Source: Streptomyces lydicus
Lineage (GTDB): Bacteria > Actinomycetota > Actinomycetes > Streptomycetales > Streptomycetaceae
Length of the DNA: 64,000 nt
Assembly (NCBI RefSeq): GCF_001729485.1
Contig: NZ_CP017157.1
Span: 7,068,001 to 7,132,000, forward strand
Reading direction: 5' to 3'
The notes under the pieces were generated by a model. That model was not told the origin of the DNA and did not search any database. It saw nothing but the letters and a program-made list of their open reading frames with translations. Both the position numbers and the translations under genes were made by a program. The first letter of the stretch is position 1. Each line of letters begins with the position of its first letter. Positions 1 to 9,173 of this stretch are shown here, piece after piece.

Positions 1-1
1 C

Positions 2-2002
2 CTCCCCGGCGCCGGCCGGATGCTGGTGTCCCCCGCCCTCAAGGAACTGCTGGACTCCCCCGAGGGCACCCTGCTGCGCGACCGCCTGCCCTACCGGATC
101 GCCGGCACCATCGGCGACGCCGGCCTGCTCGGACCGCGGGAACTCACCTACGTCGCGCAGAGCGCCACCCTCGCCGCGCCCGACGGCTACCGCATCGACC
201 ACTTCGGCAAGAGCTGGGACCCGACGCCGATGCAGGCGCCCGCCGTGCTGCTGGTGATCATGACGTGTGTGGCCCTGCTGACGCCCGTCATGGTCTTCAT
301 CGGCACGTCCGTGCGGTTCGGCTACGAGCGCCGCGAACGGCGGCTGGCCGCGCTGCGCCTGGTCGGCGCCGACATCGGCACCACCCGACGGGTCGCCGCC
401 GGCGAGGCGCTGTTCGGCTCCCTGCTGGGGCTGCTCGGCGGGGCCGCGCTCTTCCTGGCCGGCCGGCAGTCCGCACCGCTGATCACCCTCTGGGACATCA
501 ACGTCTTCCCCGCGGACGTCACCCCCGGCCCGCTCGCCGCGGCGCTCGTCGTGCTGCTCGTGCCGGCCGCGGCCGTCCTGGTCACGCTGTTCGCCCAGCG
601 CGGGATCACCGTCGAGCCGCTGGGCGTCGTCCGCAACCGGCCGCCGGTCCGCCGCCGGCTGTGGTGGCGGGTGGCGCTGCCCGCCTTGGGCGCCCTGCTC
701 CTGGTCCCCCTGACCTGGGAGGAGTCGTGGAACGACACCCCCCTGAACACCGCCCGGCTCGCGACCGGTTCGATGCTGCTGCTGATCGGCGTCACCACAC
801 TGCTGCCCTGGCTGGTGGACGCGGTGGTCGGCCGGCTGCACGGCGGCCCGGTCCCCTGGCAACTGGCCGTCCGACGCCTGCAGTTGAACAGCGGCTCGGC
901 CACCCGCGCGGTCAGCGGGATCACCGTCGCGGTGGCCGGCGCGATCGCCATCCACATGCTGATGACGGGCATGCAGGCCGGCTACGCCGCGGCGTACGCG
1001 AAGTCCGGCAAGGTGCCGCGGATGGGCCTGTGGGGCAACGCCGGGAGCTGGTCCGGGACCGAGCGGGCGCTCGGCGCGCTGCGCGCCACCCCCGGCGTGA
1101 CCACCGCCCGCGGCACCGTCGACGCCCTGGTCGGGCAGCTGCCGGCGGCCGGCCGGCCGCGGGACGACCTCCCCCGCTGGACCCTCGCCGTCGGCAGCTG
1201 CGCCGAACTGCGCACCCTCGCCCGCCTCCCCTCCTGCCGGGACGGCGACGTCTTCCCCACCACCAACGCCCCCGGCACGCAGGACCGCCTGACCCCCGGC
1301 CGGCCCGTCAACCTCAACGCCCCGATCGGCCCGGACGACCCGGTGGCGCCGGACCCCTGGACGGTCCCCGGCACCGCGCGCCCGGTGCCGCTGCTCCACC
1401 CCGGCCGGGACCCCGGCCGCTTCTCCTACGACCTGCTGGTCACCCCCTCGGTCCTCGACCTCGAGCGGCTCAACGACCCCACCGCGGAGCTCCAGGTCGA
1501 CTTCGACCGCGCCACCCCCGACGCGGTGGAGCACATCCGCAACACCGCCGCCCGGATCGACCCGACGATGAACGAGTTCTCCGCTGTCGACAATCCGCAC
1601 GACGGGCAGTACACCAGCGTCCGCAACGGCCTGTTCATCGGCGCGGTGATCACCCTGCTGCTGATCGGCGCGGGCCTGATCATCTCCACCGTCGAGCAGC
1701 TCCACGAACGCCGCCGCCTGCTGTCCACCCTCGACGCCTACGGCACCCGCCGCGCCACCCTGGGCTGGTCGGTCCTGTGGCAGACCGCCCTCCCCGTCGC
1801 GCTCGGCCTGGCCCTGGCGCTGGCCTGCGGCCTGTCCCTGGGCTCGCTGCTGCTGGCGATGATCGACAGCGCGGTGACCGTGGACTGGCCCGTGGTCACC
1901 GCCATGACCGGCATCGGCGGCGCCGTCATCCTCTTCGTCACCGCCCTGAGCCTCCCGCCCCTGTGGCGCATGATGCGGCCGGAGGGCCTGCGGACGGAGT
2001 GA
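2..2002 (+). CDS. FtsX-like ABC transporter permease (5' truncated)
   Basis: C-terminal part of a large ABC permease of the FtsX/MacB type. The frame is open to the left edge, so the true start lies outside the window; the ATG at 20 is internal. Membrane segments cluster in three blocks: a first group of four (roughly residues 75-210 from that ATG), a middle group (about 250-315), and a last group of three at the C-terminus separated by a large extracellular loop. This is the duplicated FtsX layout with a big soluble domain between halves. Such permeases pair with an LolD/MacB-like ATPase, which would lie upstream. The substrate cannot be read from sequence. The gene ends 99 bp before the next gene. 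Confidence 0.85.
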   Translation, partial: LPGAGRMLVSPALKELLDSPEGTLLRDRLPYRIAGTIGDAGLLGPRELTYVAQSATLAAPDGYRIDHFGKSWDPTPMQAPAVLLVIMTCVALLTPVMVFIGTSVRFGYERRERRLAALRLVGADIGTTRRVAAGEALFGSLLGLLGGAALFLAGRQSAPLITLWDINVFPADVTPGPLAAALVVLLVPAAAVLVTLFAQRGITVEPLGVVRNRPPVRRRLWWRVALPALGALLLVPLTWEESWNDTPLNTARLATGSMLLLIGVTTLLPWLVDAVVGRLHGGPVPWQLAVRRLQLNSGSATRAVSGITVAVAGAIAIHMLMTGMQAGYAAAYAKSGKVPRMGLWGNAGSWSGTERALGALRATPGVTTARGTVDALVGQLPAAGRPRDDLPRWTLAVGSCAELRTLARLPSCRDGDVFPTTNAPGTQDRLTPGRPVNLNAPIGPDDPVAPDPWTVPGTARPVPLLHPGRDPGRFSYDLLVTPSVLDLERLNDPTAELQVDFDRATPDAVEHIRNTAARIDPTMNEFSAVDNPHDGQYTSVRNGLFIGAVITLLLIGAGLIISTVEQLHERRRLLSTLDAYGTRRATLGWSVLWQTALPVALGLALALACGLSLGSLLLAMIDSAVTVDWPVVTAMTGIGGAVILFVTALSLPPLWRMMRPEGLRTE

Positions 2003-2101
2003 GGGGCGGGGTGCTCGAACGGGTGAACGCCGCCGTACGGGACGCGTACGGCCGGTTCTGCCTACGATGATGGTCTCGATACCAGCCGTCAGGAGTCATT
2101 C

Positions 2102-2701
2102 ATGTCTGCCGCAGCAGTCGAGCATCCTCACGACAGCAAGCTGCCGAGCCTGCTCAAGGTGGCCGAACAGCTCACCGAGAAGCTCCCTGGCTACCGCATC
2201 GAGATCATCGGGGGAAACCTCACAGTGACGCCGCCCGCCGACGGCCCGCATGCCGAATCGCTGACCGACCTCACCTTCGCGCTCGCGGCTGCACACGGAG
2301 CAGAAACAAAAGTTGCCCAGGCCATGGGTGTATGGCTCCCCGATGGCCCTGAGGACTACGCCCTCCCGGACCTCGCCATCGTCGACGCGGACTACCGCGA
2401 TCACCACATCGCACACAACTGCTACGACCCGGCGGTCTTCCGCATGGTGCTGGAAGTGACGTCGTCCAACTACGCCACCGACCTCAAGACGAAGGTCGCC
2501 GCCTACGCGATCGCCCGGATCCCCGCCTACGTCATCGTCGACCGCCGCAAGGAACGTATCCATGTCCTGACGGATCCGTTCGCCAACGAGTACCGCAACC
2601 ACAGCATTCACGCCTCAGGGCAGTGCGTGACGCTCCCCGACGTCATCGGCGCGGAGATCACCCTCGATGTGGCGGCGATCCTCGAAACCGCCCGCCCCTG
2701 A
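2102..2701 (+). CDS. Uma2 family putative restriction endonuclease-fold protein
   Basis: 199-residue protein of the Uma2/DUF820 family, a PD-(D/E)XK nuclease-fold family very abundant in streptomycetes. The likely active-site residues are visible: PDLAIVD (acidic residue), VLEVTSSN (Glu) and the Lys in DLKTKVAAYA. Family members are predicted DNases, often found alone, and their biological role is not established. The ATG at 2102 follows AGGAGTCATTC. Codon usage is less G+C-biased than its neighbours (for example an AAA-rich stretch near 2305), which fits mobile, accessory genes of this type. The family call is firm, the activity is not. Confidence 0.8.
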   Translation: MSAAAVEHPHDSKLPSLLKVAEQLTEKLPGYRIEIIGGNLTVTPPADGPHAESLTDLTFALAAAHGAETKVAQAMGVWLPDGPEDYALPDLAIVDADYRDHHIAHNCYDPAVFRMVLEVTSSNYATDLKTKVAAYAIARIPAYVIVDRRKERIHVLTDPFANEYRNHSIHASGQCVTLPDVIGAEITLDVAAILETARP

Positions 2702-2704
2702 CCC

Positions 2705-3658
2705 TCACCCCGTCGCCATCCGCACCGGCAGCCCCCGCAGCGCACCGCGCAACGCCGCCGCGAACGCCTCGAATTCGTCCTGCCGGGCGGCGCCCGTACG
2801 CATGGCGAGGGCGATGCGCCGGGAGGGGGCCGGGTCGGCGAAGTAGCCGGTGGTGAGCTGGTCGTTGCGGGCCGTTTCGACGCGGAGGGCCGTACGGGGC
2901 AGCAGGGTCACGCCCATGCCGCCGGCCACCAGCTGCACCAGCGTGGACAGGCCGGCCGCACTCGTGGTCACGGGGGTGTTCTCGTCCCGGCCGGCCTCGC
3001 GGCAGATGTCCAGGGCCTGGTCGCGCAGGCAGTGCCCCTCGTCGAGCAGCAGCAGGTCGAGTTCCTGGAGGGCCTGGCGGGGGATGTCGCCGCGGCCGCC
3101 GAGCCAGTGGTCCTTGGGGGCGACCAGGACGAAGTCCTCGTCGAAGAGCGGGAGTTCGGTGACCTGGGGGACGCCGAGGGGGACGGCGAGGAGCAGCAGG
3201 TCGAGCCGGCCGTGAGCCAGGCCCTCCAGGAGCGAGGCGGTCTGCTCCTCGTGGACCTGGAGGTCCAGGTCGGGGTAGGTGTCATGGACCAGCCGCAGCA
3301 CCGCGGGCAGCAGATACGGCGCGACGGTGGGGATCACCCCGAGCCGCAGCACACCCGTGAACGGCGCGCGGGCCGCCTCCGCCTCCTCCATCAGGTCGCC
3401 CACGGCCTCCAGGACCGTACGGGCCCGGGCCGCCACCCGCTCCCCCGCCGGGGAGAGCAGCACCTTGCGCGTCGTACGCTCCAGGAGCTGCACGCCGAGT
3501 GCTTCCTCCAGCGCGGAGACCGCCCCGGACAACGCGGGCTGGCTCATGCCGATCTCGGCCGCCGCCTCGCGGAAGTGCAGATGCTCGGCCACCGCGGCGA
3601 ATGCGCGCAGCTGGGCGAGGCTGGGCTGGCGGGGCCGCCCGCCTACCGGTGACGCCAC
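2705..3658 (-). CDS. oxyR: LysR-type peroxide sensor OxyR
   Basis: 317-residue LysR regulator with an N-terminal helix-turn-helix (about residues 12-70) and a C-terminal sensor domain. The redox pair of OxyR is intact: Cys210 and Cys219 in the segment GHCLRDQALDIC, with the same eight-residue spacing as E. coli Cys199/Cys208. It is transcribed divergently from ahpC-ahpD, the classical peroxide regulon arrangement, so it most likely activates that operon when oxidised. I chose the GTG at 3658 because GGAGG lies about eight bases before it; a longer reading to 3724 lacks such a site and would run through the divergent promoter region. Confidence 0.93.
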   Translation of the reverse strand: MASPVGGRPRQPSLAQLRAFAAVAEHLHFREAAAEIGMSQPALSGAVSALEEALGVQLLERTTRKVLLSPAGERVAARARTVLEAVGDLMEEAEAARAPFTGVLRLGVIPTVAPYLLPAVLRLVHDTYPDLDLQVHEEQTASLLEGLAHGRLDLLLLAVPLGVPQVTELPLFDEDFVLVAPKDHWLGGRGDIPRQALQELDLLLLDEGHCLRDQALDICREAGRDENTPVTTSAAGLSTLVQLVAGGMGVTLLPRTALRVETARNDQLTTGYFADPAPSRRIALAMRTGAARQDEFEAFAAALRGALRGLPVRMATG

Positions 3659-3798
3659 TGATAACCACCTCCGATCAACATCTACCAGTCTAGCTATTTC
3701 CCTGATCAATGGCTCCTGTGCCACTGTGTGAGACGTCCAAGCCTCATAGAACGACTGAAAGACCCCACAAGGGACTTTCTGTGCAACAAGGAGAGCGC
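3659..3798. promoter_or_regulatory. oxyR-ahpC divergent control region with direct repeat
   Basis: This 140-bp A+T-richer spacer separates oxyR from ahpC. GATCAA occurs twice in direct orientation, at 3673-3678 and 3704-3709. The copies are 31 bp apart, about three helical turns. On the minus strand, TTGATC and GTAGAT (18-bp spacing) could serve as -35/-10 for oxyR. OxyR-type regulators bind extended sites on one face of the helix, so this is a reasonable operator candidate, but I cannot match it to a verified consensus. Confidence 0.4.
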
Positions 3799-4353
3799 GT
3801 GCTCACTGTCGGTGACAAGTTCCCCGAGTTCGACCTGACTGCCTGTGTCTCGCTGGAGAAGGGCGAGGAGTTCGAGCAGATCAACCACAAGACCTACGAG
3901 GGCAAGTGGAAGATCGTCTTCGCGTGGCCCAAGGACTTCACCTTCGTGTGCCCCACCGAGATCGCGGCCTTCGGCAAGCTGAACGAGGAGTTCGCCGACC
4001 GTGACGCCCAGATCCTCGGCTTCTCCGGCGACTCCGAGTTCGTGCACCACGCCTGGCGCAAGGACCACCCGGACCTGACCGACCTGCCCTTCCCGATGCT
4101 CGCCGACTCGAAGCACGAGCTCATGCGCGACCTGGGCATCGAGGGCGAGGACGGCTTCGCGCAGCGTGCCGTCTTCATCGTCGACCAGAACAACGAGATC
4201 CAGTTCACGATGGTGACCGCCGGCTCCGTCGGCCGTAACCCCAAGGAGGTCCTCCGGGTCCTCGACGCACTCCAGACGGACGAGCTGTGCCCCTGCAACT
4301 GGAGCAAGGGCGAGGACACCCTGGACCCGGTCAGCCTGCTGGCAGGTGAGTGA
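3799..4353 (+). CDS. ahpC: Alkyl hydroperoxide reductase AhpC (2-Cys peroxiredoxin)
   Basis: 184-residue peroxiredoxin that reduces hydrogen peroxide, organic hydroperoxides and peroxynitrite in the cytoplasm. The peroxidatic cysteine is Cys51 in FTFVCPTE. Near the C-terminus are Cys164 and Cys166 in ELCPCNW, one of which would be the resolving cysteine; the actinobacterial three-cysteine arrangement uses AhpD as partner. The start is the GTG at 3799, preceded by AAGGAGAGCGC; the frame opens earlier (3709) but without a ribosome site. ahpD follows after 5 bp. The gene is divergent from oxyR and is expected to be induced by it under peroxide stress. Confidence 0.96.
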   Translation: MLTVGDKFPEFDLTACVSLEKGEEFEQINHKTYEGKWKIVFAWPKDFTFVCPTEIAAFGKLNEEFADRDAQILGFSGDSEFVHHAWRKDHPDLTDLPFPMLADSKHELMRDLGIEGEDGFAQRAVFIVDQNNEIQFTMVTAGSVGRNPKEVLRVLDALQTDELCPCNWSKGEDTLDPVSLLAGE

Positions 4354-4358
4354 CACCC

Positions 4359-4892
4359 ATGGCTCTCGATGACCTCAAGTCCGCGGTTCCGGACTACGCC
4401 AAGGACCTGAAGCTGAACCTCGGTTCGGTGATCGGCAACAGCGACCTGCCCGCTCAGCAGCTGTGGGGCACGGTGCTCGCCTGCGCGATCGCCTCGCGCT
4501 CGCCGAAGGTGCTGCGCGAGCTGGAGCCCGAGGCGAAGGCGAACCTCTCGGCCGAGGCGTACACCGCTGCCAAGTCCGCGGCCGCCATCATGGCGATGAA
4601 CAACGTCTTCTACCGGACCCGGCACCTGCTGTCGGACCCGGAGTACGGCAACCTGCGCGCCGGGCTGCGGATGAACGTCATCGGCAACCCGGGCGTCGAC
4701 AAGGTCGACTTCGAGCTGTGGTCGCTGGCCGTCTCGGCCATCAACGGCTGCGGCATGTGCCTGGACTCGCACGAGCAGGTGCTGCGCAAGGCCGGCGTGG
4801 AGCGCGAGACGATCCAGGAGGCCGTCAAGATCGCGTCCGTCCTGCAGGCCGTCGGCGCCACGCTGGACGCCGAGGCCGCGCTCGCCGAGTAA
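4359..4892 (+). CDS. ahpD: Alkylhydroperoxidase AhpD
   Basis: 177-residue carboxymuconolactone-decarboxylase-fold protein. The CxxC pair is Cys131/Cys134 ([10 protein letters not shown]) with His138 three residues on, the AhpD active-site pattern. In mycobacteria AhpD links AhpC to lipoylated proteins as reductant, and the same role is likely here. It starts 5 bp after ahpC, so the two are an operon. A strong hairpin ends the unit. Confidence 0.95.
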   Translation: MALDDLKSAVPDYAKDLKLNLGSVIGNSDLPAQQLWGTVLACAIASRSPKVLRELEPEAKANLSAEAYTAAKSAAAIMAMNNVFYRTRHLLSDPEYGNLRAGLRMNVIGNPGVDKVDFELWSLAVSAINGCGMCLDSHEQVLRKAGVERETIQEAVKIASVLQAVGATLDAEAALAE

Positions 4893-4930
4893 TCCGGCAC
4901 CCGCGCGGCGCCTCGCGCCACGTACGGACG

Positions 4931-4963
4931 AAACCCCCGCAGACCGTGTGTCTGCGGGGGTTT
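4931..4963. terminator. Bidirectional terminator after ahpD
   Basis: Thirteen-base-pair perfect stem (AAACCCCCGCAGA paired with TCTGCGGGGGTTT) around a seven-base loop. The A run on one side and T run on the other suit termination in both directions, between ahpD and the convergent membrane protein gene. Confidence 0.85.
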
Positions 4964-5021
4964 CGTGTGCGTGGGTTTCTCGTGTGCGGGGCCGGCTCAT
5001 CCGCGGCCGGGGAGGTGCCCG

Positions 5022-6590
5022 TTACCCGGGCGGCTCCTGGGACGTGCGTGCCGACGGGGGCAGGGTCGGGGCCACCCCGATCGCGGTGGCCCCGCGGGGC
5101 GCCACCGACATCCGCAGCGCCTGCTCCCTGGAGTACGAGCGCAGATAGCCGACGGCGGTGTTGAGGACCGCCACCAGCGGGACCGCGACGACGGCTCCGC
5201 CGATGCCGGCGATCAGACCGCCCGCGGCGACGGAGAGGATCACCGCCAGCGGGTGCACGCGGACCGCCCGGCCCAGGATGAACGGCTGCAGGACGTGGCC
5301 CTCGATCTGCTGCACCGCCAGCACCACCGCCAGCACCATCAGCGCCGTGAACACGCCCTGGGTCACCAGCGCGACCACGCACGCCAGCGCGCCCGAGACC
5401 ACCGCGCCGACCAGCGGGATGAAGGCGAACAGGAAGATGAAGACCGCGAGCGGGACGGCCAGCGGCACATTGAGGAAGTACAGCCCGATGCCGATGAAGA
5501 TGGCGTCGATGAGCGCCACGATGACCGTGCCGCGCACATAGGCGGTCAGCGTCCGCCAGGCCCGCGGCCCGGCGCCCCCCACCCCCTCGCGGGCCGCGGC
5601 CGGGACGAGCTTGAGCAGCCACTCCCAGATCCGCCGCCCGTCGTAGAGCAGGAAGAGGGTGGTGAACATCGCCAGCAGGATGCCGGTGAACACCTCCAGG
5701 ACGACGGTGACGCCCTCCAGACCGGCCGAGGTGATCGCCTCGGTGTTGGCGCCGATCGCGTCCTGCAGGTTCTTGGCGATGCTGTTGATCTGACTCTCGG
5801 TCACATGGAACGGACTCTTCAGCAGCCAGCCCTTGAGCTCGCTGATGCCCTCCTGGATGCGGCTGGAGACCGAGTCGATGTTGTCCTGCACCTGCCATAC
5901 GACGAACCAGCCGACCAGGCCCATGACCACGAAGCCGCCGATGAAGGTCAGCGTGGTGGCCGGGCCGCGCGGCAGCCCGCGCCGGCGCAGCCAGCCCACC
6001 GTCGGCTGCAGCAGCGCGGTGATCAGCATCGCCGCGATGAAGGACAGCACGACCAGCTGGATCGTGGTGATGACCCGCGCCAGCACCCACAGCGTGGCGG
6101 CCAGCACCAGCAGCCGCCAGCCCGCCTCGGCGGCGACCCGCATGCCCCACGGCACCGCGTCGACCGGATCGGGAGTGGCCGCGACGGCCGGTGCGTAGGA
6201 GGGCGGCGCGGGGACGGACTCCGGCGTGCGCACGGCATCGGACGACGACGCGTGCCCGTCACCGGCATCCGGCACCCCGGCCGGACCCGTCGCCGTGTGC
6301 GTCGCGGTTTCCGTCTCCGGGGTCCGCTGCGGCGCACGGGGCTCGGCAACCGTGCCCACCACACCGTGGACGACGGCCCCCTCGGGCCGTTTCGCGCCGC
6401 CGGCCGGGTGCCCGTCAGCGCGCTCGGCACGCCTCAGCCCCTCCGGGTCGCCGGCCGCCCCCGAGGAGTCCGAGCTCCCCGGGGAGACCCCTTCCGCGGC
6501 CTCCGCGCGGCGGCGCTGTTCCTCCAGCCGCTGCGAGAGACGCGTCAGACCGGCGCCGAGGCCACCGACCCACTGAGGCAATCTGGACAT
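5022..6590 (-). CDS. AI-2E family transporter (TqsA/YdiK-like permease)
   Basis: 522-residue membrane protein of the AI-2 exporter superfamily (UPF0118). A long proline- and charge-rich cytoplasmic N-terminus (about the first 150 residues) precedes the conserved core of about eight membrane helices. That core contains a large amphipathic soluble segment between helices 3 and 4, as in the family. Substrates differ between members: autoinducer-2 export in E. coli TqsA, Na+/H+ exchange in others. Transport of AI-2 should therefore not be assumed in Streptomyces. The ATG at 6590 follows GAGGAAAGGGAC. The extended N-terminus is unusual in length. Confidence 0.85.
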   Translation of the reverse strand: MSRLPQWVGGLGAGLTRLSQRLEEQRRRAEAAEGVSPGSSDSSGAAGDPEGLRRAERADGHPAGGAKRPEGAVVHGVVGTVAEPRAPQRTPETETATHTATGPAGVPDAGDGHASSSDAVRTPESVPAPPSYAPAVAATPDPVDAVPWGMRVAAEAGWRLLVLAATLWVLARVITTIQLVVLSFIAAMLITALLQPTVGWLRRRGLPRGPATTLTFIGGFVVMGLVGWFVVWQVQDNIDSVSSRIQEGISELKGWLLKSPFHVTESQINSIAKNLQDAIGANTEAITSAGLEGVTVVLEVFTGILLAMFTTLFLLYDGRRIWEWLLKLVPAAAREGVGGAGPRAWRTLTAYVRGTVIVALIDAIFIGIGLYFLNVPLAVPLAVFIFLFAFIPLVGAVVSGALACVVALVTQGVFTALMVLAVVLAVQQIEGHVLQPFILGRAVRVHPLAVILSVAAGGLIAGIGGAVVAVPLVAVLNTAVGYLRSYSREQALRMSVAPRGATAIGVAPTLPPSARTSQEPPG

Positions 6591-6656
6591 GTCCCTTTCC
6601 TCTTCCCCTCCCACGCACCACACCTGATGGCACGACGTTACCTGTGCCGGACGCGC

Positions 6657-6689
6657 GAAACCCCCGACGCGGGTGCGTTCGGGGGTTTC
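6657..6689 (-). terminator. Terminator after the transglycosylase-like gene
   Basis: Hairpin with 11-bp stem GAAACCCCCGA / TCGGGGGTTTC, 28 bp beyond the stop codon of the secreted transglycosylase-like gene on the minus strand. Confidence 0.7.
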
Positions 6690-6716
6690 GGAGGTGCGGT
6701 GGTGCGGCCGGCCGGC

Positions 6717-7415
6717 CTAGTACCAGCTGTTGGCCTGCCAGAACGACCAGGCGCCGCAGGGGCTGCCGTAACGGTCGTTCATGTAGTTGAGACCCCACTT
6801 GATCTGGGTCGCCGGGTTGGTCTGCCAGTCGGAACCGGCCGAGGACATCTTGGAGCCGGGCAGCGCCTGGACGAGCCCGTAGGCGCCCGAGGAGGCGTTG
6901 GTGGCCCGGTAGTTCCAGCCGGACTCGTGGTCCACGATGTTGCTGAAGCACTGGAACTGGTCGCCGGCCATCATCTGGCGGGCGATCGCCTGGGTCTCGG
7001 CGACGGAGTACGAGCTCTTGCCGAGGAGGTCGCCCAGGTCTGCGCGCGAGGAGGAGCGGGTTGCGGCCTGCTCCTTCTTCTTGCGCGCGTCGGCGTCCTT
7101 CTTGGCCTTGGCCTCGTCCGCGGCGTCCTTCTTGCTCTGCGCGGTCTCCGCTGCTGCCTTGCGGGCGGCTTCCTGTGCGGACTTGAGGGCTGCCGCATCC
7201 GCCTGGGTGGACTGGTCGTCCGCCTGCTGCGTCAGGGAAGCCGTCTGCACCTGGGCCTGTGCGCCCGCGGGGATGTCTGCGATCGTCGCATCGGCGGCGG
7301 TGGCCTCGGCGCTGACCGAAGCGGGCTGCCCTGCGGCGACGCCGACCACGGCGCCGACGGTGGTGACCGCGGTGGCGGATGCCACGGCGAATCCCCGGAC
7401 CGAGATCCGGCTCAC
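6717..7415 (-). CDS. Secreted lytic transglycosylase-like protein
   Basis: 232-residue exported protein. An N-terminal signal peptide (hydrophobic from residue 8 to about 29) is followed by an Ala/Lys-rich, probably coiled-coil stretch (70-125). A C-terminal lysozyme-like goose/SLT-type domain runs from about 135 to 232. Glu164 in VDHESGWNY is the likely catalytic acid. The C-terminus ends in AWSFWQANSWY, typical of small actinobacterial cell-wall transglycosylases. Its likely role is peptidoglycan remodelling outside the cell. I start it at the GTG at 7415, with GGAAGGA just upstream, rather than the ATG at 7433. A long, hairpin-rich leader precedes it. Confidence 0.85.
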   Translation of the reverse strand: MSRISVRGFAVASATAVTTVGAVVGVAAGQPASVSAEATAADATIADIPAGAQAQVQTASLTQQADDQSTQADAAALKSAQEAARKAAAETAQSKKDAADEAKAKKDADARKKKEQAATRSSSRADLGDLLGKSSYSVAETQAIARQMMAGDQFQCFSNIVDHESGWNYRATNASSGAYGLVQALPGSKMSSAGSDWQTNPATQIKWGLNYMNDRYGSPCGAWSFWQANSWY

Positions 7416-7838
7416 ACGTTTTCCTTCCAGCATCGCCCGCTTAGGTGACCTCGCGGACGCAATCGTGCCCCTGGCGCGGACCTCCCCTTGTTCCGGGCCC
7501 TGTTGAGCGGGCGGGACCGGCTGGTCACGGGAGGCACTGGCCCGGTACGTCCCCCTCGGGGTCCGCGTGGTGCTCGGGCGGCATACGGCGATTCGCTATG
7601 AAGTTCAGTTGTTGTCCCCACCGCTGGGGGTGTGGTGCTGCCGTATGCGGGGCCTGACAGGACCCAGACTCTGCCCGAACGGCACGCCGGGAAGCAATTC
7701 CCTGCTGGGTGTGAAAGCTCACACCTCGTTTACGCCCAACTATTTTCGGATACTCGCACGCAGCGGAACGCCGCCCGGCTAAGCTCCTTCGCTTCGCCGG
7801 ACGGCGCGTCCTACAGCAGGTCAGATCCGGACAACCGG
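7416..7838 (-). promoter_or_regulatory. 423-bp spacer with several hairpins upstream of the transglycosylase gene
   Basis: No gene is apparent here. The stretch 7580-7725 carries four symmetric elements. GGTGTGA-AAGC-TCACACC is at 7708-7725. GGGAA-GCAA-TTCCC is at 7689-7702. CCCCA-CCGC-TGGGG is at 7616-7629. The last is enclosed by a nine-base-pair long-range stem, GCATACGGC (7581-7589) with GCCGTATGC (7640-7648). The outermost is the best operator candidate, and the nested ones could form a structured 5' leader. I looked for the conserved words of the ydaO c-di-AMP riboswitch that often precedes such genes and did not find them. Confidence 0.5.
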
Positions 7839-9173
7839 TCAGATCCGGCCGTCCTCCAGCATTTCGGTCACCAGTGCCGCAATGGGTGAACGCTCCGAGC
7901 GGTTCAGGGTGACGTGCGCGAACAGCGGATGCCCCTTCAGCTTCTCGACGACCGCGACCACCCCGTCGTACCGCCCGACCCGGAGGTTGTCGCGCTGGGC
8001 GACGTCGTGGGTCAGGACGACCCGGGAGTTGGCCCCGATACGGGACAGAACCGTCAAAAGGACGTTCCGTTCCAGGGACTGGGCCTCGTCCACGATGACG
8101 AACGCGTCGTGCAGCGACCGCCCGCGGATGTGCGTCAGCGGCAGCACCTCCAGCATGCCGCGGCCGACCACCTCCTCGATGACGTCCTTGGTGGTCACCG
8201 CGGACAGCGTGTCGAAGACGGCCTGCGCCCAGGGGCTCATCTTCTCGGCCTCGCTGCCCGGCAGATAGCCCAGCTCCTGCCCACCGACGGCGTACAGCGG
8301 CCGGAACACCATCACCTTGCGGTGCTGCCGGCGTTCGAGTACGGCCTCCAGGCCCGCGCACAGCGCCAGCGCCGACTTGCCCGTACCGGCCCGCCCGCCC
8401 ATCGAGACGATGCCGACGTCCGGGTCGAGCAGCAGGTCCAGCGCGATCCGCTGTTCGGCGCTGCGGCCGTGGATCCCGAACGCCTCCCGGTCGCCCCGCA
8501 CCAGCCGGACCGCGCCCTCGGCGGTGACCCGGCCGAGCGCCTTGCCGCGCTCGGACTGGAGGACGAGTCCGGTGTGCACCGGGAGTTCGGCGGCTCCCGG
8601 CAGGTGCACCGTTTCGGCCGCGAACAGGTCGTCCACCTGGTCGGAGGGGACCGTCAGCTCGGCCATCCCGGTCCAGCCCGAGTCGGTGATCGCCAGCTCG
8701 GCGCGGTACTCCTCGGCCAGCAGCCCGACCGAGGACGCCTTGATGCGCATCGGCAGGTCCTTGGAGACGACCGTGACGTCGTACCCCTCGGCCTGGAGGT
8801 TGCGCGCCACGGCGAGGATCCGCGAGTCGTTGTCGCCGAGCCGGTGGCCGTTGAGGAAGGCCGCGGGCAGGATGCCGGGGTCGGAGTGGTTCAGTTCGAC
8901 CCGGAGCGTCCCGCCCAGCTCTCCGATGGGGATGGGCGCGTCCAGCCGCCCGAACTGCACCCGGTACTCGTCCAGCAGGCGCAGCGCCTGGCGGGCGAAG
9001 TAGCCGAGCTCGGGATGGTGCCGCTTGGCCTCCAACTCCGTGACCACCACGACCGGCAGCACGACCTCGTGCTCGTCGAAGCGGGCCATGGCGCCTGGAT
9101 CCGCCAGCAGGACGCTGGTGTCGAGGACATAAGTGCGCCGGTCGTTGGCACGGCGCTGCTTGCTGTTCACCAC
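7839..9173 (-). CDS. PhoH family ATPase with N-terminal PIN domain
   Basis: About 444 residues. The N-terminal PIN (RNase) domain begins with [12 protein letters not shown] and covers roughly residues 10-150. The C-terminal PhoH-type P-loop ATPase has Walker A in [12 protein letters not shown] and Walker B in VIVDEAQS. This PhoH2-like architecture couples an RNA helicase/ATPase to a nuclease; the mycobacterial relative unwinds and cuts RNA. The start is one of two adjacent GTG codons (9173 or 9170), preceded by a GAGGGG. A longer in-frame reading to 9266 adds only a low-complexity tail. It stands alone between convergent and divergent neighbours. Confidence 0.9.
   Translation of the reverse strand: MVNSKQRRANDRRTYVLDTSVLLADPGAMARFDEHEVVLPVVVVTELEAKRHHPELGYFARQALRLLDEYRVQFGRLDAPIPIGELGGTLRVELNHSDPGILPAAFLNGHRLGDNDSRILAVARNLQAEGYDVTVVSKDLPMRIKASSVGLLAEEYRAELAITDSGWTGMAELTVPSDQVDDLFAAETVHLPGAAELPVHTGLVLQSERGKALGRVTAEGAVRLVRGDREAFGIHGRSAEQRIALDLLLDPDVGIVSMGGRAGTGKSALALCAGLEAVLERRQHRKVMVFRPLYAVGGQELGYLPGSEAEKMSPWAQAVFDTLSAVTTKDVIEEVVGRGMLEVLPLTHIRGRSLHDAFVIVDEAQSLERNVLLTVLSRIGANSRVVLTHDVAQRDNLRVGRYDGVVAVVEKLKGHPLFAHVTLNRSERSPIAALVTEMLEDGRI

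Noticed and set aside
4965..7448. Very long open frame on the plus strand opposite the AI-2E transporter and transglycosylase genes
   Set aside because: Composition is Arg/Gly/Asp/His-rich antisense of real genes; no ribosome site or family resemblance. Similar frames at 12886-15240, 54029-56383 and 56358-59936 rejected for the same reason.
7416..7838. Possible ydaO c-di-AMP riboswitch ahead of the transglycosylase-like gene
   Set aside because: The conserved riboswitch words could not be found on the minus strand, so only a generic structured region is reported.
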